In this document: positions 57,616-64,000 of the stretch, piece by piece
Layout: every line of letters starts with the position of its first letter
Position numbering within the stretch: the stretch's first letter is position 1
Assembly: GCA_946965045.2 (NCBI GenBank)
Contig: OX337233.1
Span: forward strand, 2,542,001-2,606,000
DNA: 64,000 nucleotides
Direction: 5' to 3'
Source of the DNA: Epithemia pelagica
Taxonomy: Eukaryota; Bacillariophyta; Bacillariophyceae; Surirellales; Surirellaceae
Program-made: the position numbers and the translations under genes
The notes under the pieces: generated by a model
What the model saw: the letters and a program-made list of their open reading frames with translations, nothing else
What the model was told of the DNA's origin: nothing
Database searches by the model: none

Positions 57616-59258
57616 ATGCCAACAATGCTTTGTGCAAGCTTCAACATGTCGATTGTGACCGTCATGATAGTCATTGTCACAATGGCGATGCCATTCTCAT
57701 GCGCTGCATGGTCCCTGTCCAGGTCCTCAAGTGTCAGCTCCTTCACGGGTCGTTCTGGTTCATTCTTGTACGCGTCGCCGACCAAACGAGCAGGTGGTGG
57801 TGGCATGTCATCCTTGGTCATGTACGACAGTAGTCGTGATCCTCCCAATGACAAGCATGGCAGTGGCGGTAGCAGCAGTAGTAGCAGCACTCCCAATGCC
57901 TGGACGGTCCTCTCCAACACGGAACAATGGATATCCGCCACCTTGCACAGTAGCAATTCTCCAGGTGGTCAAAATCCCTATTCGCGCAAGGAAGTCTCCT
58001 ATGTCTGCGAGGCTAGTGGCGAATCAGCCATTATTGTCGCCAATCTCTTTCGTCGTCTCAAGGAAGCACGAGAACTGGGAGAATCGCATGGCCGACAAGA
58101 AGTGACTCGAGCCGAACGGGTTGGTACGTTGTTTCCCTCGCATGGCATTTCTCTCATGGCTACACAAGCTGTCGCAATATTTCCCTGACACAGTTTGCCT
58201 AATTTGCTTTCCTCACTGTGGTTTCTGCAGGTTCCTCCTATCATCCCAGCACGTTGCGTCAAACCCAACTCGTGGTCATTCCCAGCAATGACATTATGCA
58301 ACAGAACTTTACCGTTTTTAATGAAATGATTACGGCCGTTAATGACGCTCGGCGTTCAGCTCGTGATTATGTCACTGAAGCGCACTGGCAGCGATTGGAC
58401 GATGCTGAAGATGAGGACGAAGAGGACGACAAGGAATGGTCTGTTTCCGTCAATTGTGCTCATTTGCACCCAAAGTTTGGGGAAAAGACACCACGAGAAG
58501 AAATGAAAGAGTTGCAACAATTGGATCAACCAGGTGAAGTCGTCGATGTGCATTATCAAGAATTTCTCAAAAGACGTGTCCTGGCTCGACAATCTCCCTA
58601 TCCCACGGTTGTGATTGAAGTACGAGCCACACCGCCACCCGATTTCTCAGGAGCATCACCACCCCCATCGACGACCTTGTCGTCGTCAACTGCTTCTTCT
58701 ACCCAGAAGGAAGGAGACGTCACGGCAGCTGACATTATGAAATTGGAGCAATTGTTTGGAAAATCCGCTCACATGAACCACCCCACCAAACATACCACCA
58801 AGAAGCAAGAAGAAGAAGCCTTTTATTCGGCCATTGGGGATTCCATTCAAGAATTATCGGCTGTTTCGGCACTCACCATGGCACAAAACTACATGGCTAC
58901 GGCAGATCCGACGATACCTGCCACGGCAGCCTTTACCGAATCCAATACGGAAACGGTCGATGAAGCCTACGAATTTATTTTTACCAATGTGGCCATGATG
59001 GCCGAGACCGTTCACCGTCAACAACAACGTGGTCGTGGCGGCGGTGAGGACGATGTCCGTCATTACGTCGTCATGCCCCATTTTGTCACATCGGCCGCCA
59101 CCTCTCTGGAAAAGTTTTCGCGACAATGCCAGTCAATTCTGGATACTCTCCCTGATCTTGCGAATCGTATTGACATTGAAACCTACCATCCAGAACATGT
59201 TCACGAAGCCAAACGATCACCCATGCCCATTATCCTCCTTCGATGGAAGTCCAACTAA
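57616..59258 (+). CDS. Plastid-type uncharacterised protein, one intron, possible DUF1415 relation
   Basis: Exons 57616-58123 and 58231-59258 (511 residues). The intron is 58124-58230: donor GTACGT, acceptor TGCAG, phase kept as RVGSSYHPSTL. The N-terminus has a hydrophobic signal (SIVTVMIVIVTMAMPFSCAAW) followed by a Ser-rich transit-like stretch, as in diatom plastid preproteins. The second exon contains VNCAHLHPKFG, LARQSPYPTVVIEVR and, at the end, IDIETYHPEHVHEAKRSPMP. HP...SPYP and HP...RSPMP recall the C-terminal motif of the bacterial DUF1415 family, and the arrangement could be two diverged halves; this is weak. There are acidic and Thr/Pro linkers between the blocks. An ATG at 57646 is an alternative start. 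Confidence 0.7.
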
Positions 59259-60132
59259 GGTAGGTCCAGAGGGCAGGACCGTTCAGGGATGAACGCTCCA
59301 CCTCTTCTATCTGGACGACTTTAAATTTCGGAATCCACTCGCCCACAGTCATACCCAGTATCAGGCACAACACCCACCTGTCCATACCCGCTCCCACCCA
59401 CACACCCATCCATTGGCGTACTGCGTCATGGAAGCACGCACAACAACGTTGGGACAAACGCAATCCCGATGGCGCACGATGCAGTTTATATCAATCGCTA
59501 GTCTACTAGTATGAAGAAGCTATCGCATTAAAATCTAAGCACATACTCTGGATCATCGTCTTCTGTTGTCTTCTGCTAGAGAGAGCTAGGATTGTGAGTT
59601 GTGAGTAAGAATATGTCGGCTCTCATGGGATAGCCCGCCGACGCCGACAGCGTCGAACACTGCACTGGCTGGCTCTCTTACAATACTGTGGACCAGATGG
59701 TCTACAGACACAAAAATTTGTGTGGACACCACAAACTTCGAGCGAGAATTACGTCCATCTGCGCGAACGAGAAGATTCTTGTCTCGCATCTCCTCCGCTA
59801 CCTCTCGTCGAACTCGGGCACGTCGGATCGGAATTCGGAACATTTGTTTGATGGACAATGACGGAACGGTCATCTTGCCCAAAAATTCTGGGTTGCGCGA
59901 GTGGTCTTCTCCACCATGAATACTTGACCGAATGTTCCGAGAGACAAGGGAGTTGTGCTAGCATCCATTGCCTTCCTCGATTTTTCATCGTCATTGCTCT
60001 TGAGGATTCTATTTCGACAGACCCATTCGGTTGCAGACAAGTTGACAATTACTATGCTCTTAGCCCGTGGAGGTTGCTACTCCATCCATGGACATTAATC
60101 ACTAGATTCTCTTCACAAACTCGTTTCTCTCT
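59259..60132. other. Convergent 3' intergenic region, 874 bp
   Basis: Between the ends of the DUF1415-like and dioxygenase genes. A minus-strand frame of 95 codons from an ATG (59586-59873) is basic and has no family I recognise. No repeat or RNA gene seen. Confidence 0.4.
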
Positions 60133-61551
60133 TTAGACTTCGGCAGCGTCAAGTCCGAACTTGCGCTTGAACAAACCGTAATAGTCCACCTTTCCAGAGT
60201 TGACCGCGTCGACCAATTCCTTGCGCTTGGGGGTCAAGCCCGACTTGATGGCAGGCTCCAAACCTCCACGGGGGATACCAGCTTCGGTGTTACCCCAGAC
60301 GAGCTTGTAGCGGTCCGTGTTGGGGAGGGCCCGAGTTCCAAAGGGCGACAACCACATGCGAAGCATGAGACGTCCACCATCACCGCCTTGCTTGGATTCC
60401 GTGACTTCGCCATTGAAGCGCCACGAGTCGCGACCATGGTAGACGACGTGGTTGTTGAGCCAGTAGACCATACCAGTCTGCATCATAAAGTCGACACTTT
60501 CTTTCAATCCAATCTCTTCAATAATGTCAATGGCTTCAATGCCTTCTTCGTCGAGCTTGGGGACTTCGGGGAGCACTTGAGCATTTTCAATGTAGGAAGG
60601 AGAGACCTGAGAAGTGAACTTGCCTTGTTCGACGGACCAGACCGGCAAGTCAAAGAATCCGTTGACACCTTCCCAGATACGGTAAAAGGGTTGGTAGAGA
60701 CGGGCACAGAGTTCGGGGAAATCCTGGAGCATATTGTTGTGGACACGCACCGCGCTGCAAACGCGGCTGGCGCCACCCGCTGCGGCCGGACGAATACACA
60801 TGAGTGTAATGACATCGCAGCGGTCCGTGTGAAGACGGAAGTAATTGTTCGCTTGAAGACCATTCTTGGGAGTGTTGCCAACCATTTCGGCCTCGACGCG
60901 ACCGAGGGGCAAACCAAAGCCACGAGACTTGGATCGAAGACCAGCAGACGACTGGGGAATCCAGCGTCCAAGATAGCTGTTGACACCTGCATAAATGATA
61001 CCAATGTCTTCAATGGAGTAGTCTTTGACGGGCATGTTCTTAATCATGACGGCACCAGTGCCGTTCTCGAGTTCTTCGGCCATGTCAAAGAGCTTGGTGC
61101 CGAGGTCCTTGAGGGGAAAGTTTTCTTGAGTGACACCCAATGGTTGCCATCCATCCTGAAGATCCAATCCACTTCCTTCAGCCTTGCAAACAGCAAGAGC
61201 TTCCTTAATCTCTTCAAGGTCAGACACAGAAAGCTCGAGCCCCCAAAAGGGCGAGGCCAAGAGATCGTCCTTTCCCCAGTCGCACGTTCCTGTGATGGGT
61301 TTCAGGTCGTCGACGGTAGGAAGATTCAGATCATTGAACGAAAAGGTCTCCGCTGGAACGGAGGAGGACAACTGGGTTTCAAACAGCGTCTCGTTGGTCA
61401 CCATCCCTTCTTCACGGAGCGTAGCGACCATCGAGAGAGGGGTCGAAACACTCCACGATTGCGACTGGCGTAACACATTTTTTTGCTTGCCAACAAGAAA
61501 AGACAAAGATTGTTTCGTGAAAAGAGTGAACAAGAAAAGGGAAAGTTTCAT
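60133..61551 (-). CDS. TauD/TfdA-family Fe(II)/2-oxoglutarate dioxygenase, probably plastid-directed
   Basis: 472 residues from the ATG at 61551. A signal peptide (KLSLFLFTLFTKQSLSFLVG) ends at an S-F pair. The catalytic domain covers about 110-430. Metal ligands are visible as RLHTDRCDVITL (H-x-D, about 240) and HVVYHGRDSWRF (distal His, about 370), with the 2-oxoglutarate Arg in RLMLRMWLSP. The GGASRVCSAVRVHNNML segment and the NGLQANNYF approach match the TauD group of algal proteins more than taurine dioxygenase itself. Substrate is unknown. The C-terminal 40 residues (KRKELVDAVNSGKVDYYGLF) look like an extra helical tail. The codon use is strongly biased toward C-ending codons compared with its neighbours, suggesting high expression. 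Confidence 0.85.
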   Translation of the reverse strand: MKLSLFLFTLFTKQSLSFLVGKQKNVLRQSQSWSVSTPLSMVATLREEGMVTNETLFETQLSSSVPAETFSFNDLNLPTVDDLKPITGTCDWGKDDLLASPFWGLELSVSDLEEIKEALAVCKAEGSGLDLQDGWQPLGVTQENFPLKDLGTKLFDMAEELENGTGAVMIKNMPVKDYSIEDIGIIYAGVNSYLGRWIPQSSAGLRSKSRGFGLPLGRVEAEMVGNTPKNGLQANNYFRLHTDRCDVITLMCIRPAAAGGASRVCSAVRVHNNMLQDFPELCARLYQPFYRIWEGVNGFFDLPVWSVEQGKFTSQVSPSYIENAQVLPEVPKLDEEGIEAIDIIEEIGLKESVDFMMQTGMVYWLNNHVVYHGRDSWRFNGEVTESKQGGDGGRLMLRMWLSPFGTRALPNTDRYKLVWGNTEAGIPRGGLEPAIKSGLTPKRKELVDAVNSGKVDYYGLFKRKFGLDAAEV

Positions 61552-62997
61552 CCTTCGACCTCTCAACCAGGAAGACGACGATTGCAGTACGACCTTTGCT
61601 ATCGTTTCGACGAGCTCGATATATTATGAACTCATGCGCATGAATGGTAAGATCGTGGGGGAACGCGACAAAAGTTCTGTTTGGCAGATGACGACGTAAA
61701 GCTTGGTACATCTGGTAGGTTGCTAACGGGGAGGCCACGGCATATTCGGCGTACGTCGAACAACCATGAGAGATATCCGGCGGTCAATTCGGATTTTGAC
61801 GATGCAAAGGCGAACAAAGATTAAGTTTAGCGGTAGGAGGCCATCAAAGTGGGGGTCCGTATCTTTTCGGCGTTCAATGAGGCAATGAAGATCTTTCCAA
61901 GCATCTGGTCATGGCCCCACCTCTTACGTAAGCAAACCGAAAAGATTCCATGGAATTTTGAAGAGGTATCTTCAGCATTGGCAATTTTTCACCCACAAAT
62001 TTGGAATTTTTGGAAAGGAAGACTCCAAGGCGAACAGGGACACCACATCATCTGCCAGTGCAGGCTATTGTATGGCCCATGTGGTCCCCATTGTCATGCA
62101 TCACTTGTCATTCACGCAAAGCTCGCATCACCACAATGCGACATCTGAAATTATGTCGTGGCTCACATATTCTTACTCTAACAAAATAGCAGACAATAAG
62201 GGTACGACACATATCAGACTCTAAAAAGACATATCAGATTTCGCCTTGCACAGAATTTTCTGAGATATTAGACGTGCACGTGTACAAACGCACTCGTGTT
62301 CGCGTAAGCAGTCGCGCGGAAGTGGGACTCATATCTCATCTCCACACTCTACTAGGGCGTAATAAAGTTGGATCACGCGTGACTGACACGATGTGGGGCA
62401 TCCACCCCACAAGGAGAAAGGATGCTATCCACTCTACCGCCTCTTGTTGGACAACCTGGGGGAATAGCTCGTAGACCGACATGAAACTAGGAGTACTCTC
62501 TTGACATTCGCCCTGAGATTATCGAAGATGAAGGTTCATGGGAAATGGAAACGGCAACCAGTGCCAGCGTGTTACCGATTCTCCAGTCGAAGGCTTCGCA
62601 AACAAAAATAGAAAGGTGCGAAAAAGCCTTCAGTGAGCAACTGCTTGGCGAATGCCTCGTGCAAGGAAAGGGATTGAGGCTATTCCGTGTCAGGACAATA
62701 TCCGCCTGTCCTCCCTTGTCTTTTCTTGCCTCCACATCAAAAAGAGTAAACGCTACAAAGCCCGGGAGACTGAGATGAAAAATTTAGAATATTAGCAAAT
62801 ACAAAGGGAAAGTTCCAGTGCTCCAGTAAATCTACGAAAGACGGAGAGGGCGCTCCGTCGTGCTATCCAGAAGTCATGGACGCCCGCAGCTGGTGATGCG
62901 TACACTCTCCAGTCCGTCCACGATCTGCATGGCCCAATGTATAGTTTGCGTGAAGGACAACAACAACAAGAGAGCTCGTCCTCATTTGTTCCACTTC
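61552..62997. other. Intergenic region, 1.45 kb
   Basis: It contains the promoter of the dioxygenase and the 3' end of the kinase gene. The AGTACTC palindrome at 62487-62498 is within it. Open frames near 61849-62224 and 62492-62778 are short and carry no motif. Confidence 0.35.
62487..62498. repeat. Short palindromic motif CTAGGAGTACTC
   Basis: Fourth member of the intergenic AGTACTC/AGGAGT motif set. Confidence 0.4.
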
Positions 62998-64000
62998 TCA
63001 TCGGTTCTTACCAGCCAATTTCAGACCGCTTTCCGAAGCATTCATGTGAGCAGGTATTAGTTTTTCCAATACGTCTGGTGCAACTGATAACTCATGGCTC
63101 GTGAACTCAAAGAGCAATGGAGGAAGGTTTCCACCACCGTTAGGAAGTTTCGTAGATTCTTGTCTAAGCTCGTCAAAGAACGGGTGAGCACAGCCTTCCA
63201 AAGGAGCAATGCGTTTGGAAGGAGTATAAGCCAACGTTCTCGCAATAAAGTCCATCGCGTCTACAGGTGTTTTATTCCGGAAGATCTTCTTCCATTGACA
63301 CCCTTTGATCTGAGGAAATTTAAACTCCATATAATTGGAGTTCATGCTCCTTATCTCTTCCTTTGTTGGAGTCCCCAATACCTTGATAATTTCAACGAGT
63401 TGATCAACTCCCGAGTCTCCAGGGAACAACGGTTGCCCCAGCAACAGCTCTGCCCCCACACACCCCTGTGACCAAATGTCGATTGCGGTTGTGTAGTCTG
63501 TAGATCCAAATATGAGTTCCGGAGCACGATAGTATCTCGAGCATATGTAACTAACATTTGGTTCACCTGGAACAAGCGCTTTCGCACTGCCAAAATCACA
63601 AAGCTTAAGTTCCTGCGTTTGAGGATTCACCAACAGATTCTGCGGCTTAATATCTCGGTGGCATATACCCAAAGTGTGTATGTGTGCCAGAGCCCGGCTA
63701 AGTTGATACAAATACATCTTCACGAGAACTAGCGGTAAGTTCATCGCGTGCTTCTGATGTCGCCGGCTGATTGAATAAACCGTCTCTGGCACAAACTCAA
63801 GCACAAGGTTCAAATACAGATCGTCTGGCTTTTCTCCCTGAAAAGAACAAAAACAAACATCAAGTCGAGAATCAGCGTACCGTTTCCATTCAGGAAGGAT
63901 ATGACAGTAAACGAACATGAAAACTTACCTGAGAATAGAAGCAATGCTTCAAGGCAACGATATTTGGATGTGGATCTTTCACTAGCTGTCTCATAATCTG
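62998..64000 (-). CDS. GSK3/shaggy-type protein kinase, N-terminus beyond the window
   Basis: Ser/Thr kinase of the GSK3 branch, a regulator of glycogen, transcription and development signalling. The window holds exon text to 63929 ([20 protein letters not shown] then FYSQ), an intron 63838-63928 (91 bp, donor GTAAGT, acceptor TTTCAG), and the last exon 63837-62998. Landmarks: [16 protein letters not shown], the [10 protein letters not shown] catalytic loop, KLCDFGSAK metal-binding DFG, and [14 protein letters not shown] with the activating Tyr and the Arg that reads primed substrates. [30 protein letters not shown] and [10 protein letters not shown] follow in order. The C-terminus ([12 protein letters not shown]) fits. 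The N-lobe glycine loop and Lys lie outside the window. Confidence 0.95.

Noticed and set aside
59586-59873. 95-codon basic minus-strand frame between convergent genes
   Set aside because: No family, and overlapping plus-strand frames of similar quality are present.

Overview
The window looks like nuclear DNA of a stramenopile alga, most probably a diatom. Genes are compact and lie on both strands. Introns are few and short (59, 91, 107 and 109 bp where I could place them). Several predicted preproteins carry a signal peptide followed by an A-F or A-W type residue pair, as diatom plastid preproteins do. A plant-type mariner element and a tyrosine-recombinase retroelement are also present. The species call is inference; nothing here names it.

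Left arm (1-8.7 kb): the N-terminal part of an FMN-dependent alpha-hydroxy-acid oxidase (cut by the window edge), an acidic/lysine-rich protein, a DHHC-type S-acyltransferase with a degenerate zinc-binding region, a multi-pass membrane protein, the translation factor DENR, and a bacterial-looking MFS transporter interrupted by one in-frame TAG. Repeat-rich block (8.7-24.1 kb): an apparently intact plant-type mariner-like element with perfect 29-bp terminal inverted repeats and a TA duplication, a pair of ~200-bp direct repeats, then a ~10 kb DIRS-like retroelement. In order it has two overlapping gag-like ORFs, an antisense ORF with RNase H, zinc motif and PIP boxes, a large RT/RNase H ORF, and an overlapping ORF with a zinc motif and a tyrosine recombinase. 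This composite element is the strongest candidate for something undescribed.

Middle (24-42.4 kb): an EFM7-like methyltransferase head-to-head with riboflavin synthase, a VOC protein, a fasciclin-domain protein, a four-domain RNA-processing/repair fusion (MJ1316-type domain, EEP nuclease, 2H phosphoesterase, poly(A)-polymerase-like nucleotidyltransferase), and a 3,224-residue XMAP215/TOG-type microtubule regulator whose N-terminus has nine copies of a conserved linear motif.

Right arm (42.4-64 kb): a lysine-rich protein, a REEP/HVA22 membrane-shaping protein, a four-TM protein, a plastid-type FAD amine oxidase/carotenoid-desaturase-like enzyme, an ISG20/REXO4-like exonuclease fold lacking catalytic residues, a stand-alone 5'-nucleotidase C-terminal domain, a signal-peptide-bearing proteasome beta2-like protein head-to-head with a SET-domain methyltransferase, an uncharacterised plastid-type protein with one intron, a TauD/TfdA-like dioxygenase, and the C-terminal part of a GSK3/shaggy kinase running off the right edge. 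No rRNA, tRNA or CRISPR array was recognised. The gene set is ordinary eukaryotic housekeeping plus plastid metabolism, with no operon-like pathway; the head-to-head pairs may share promoters.
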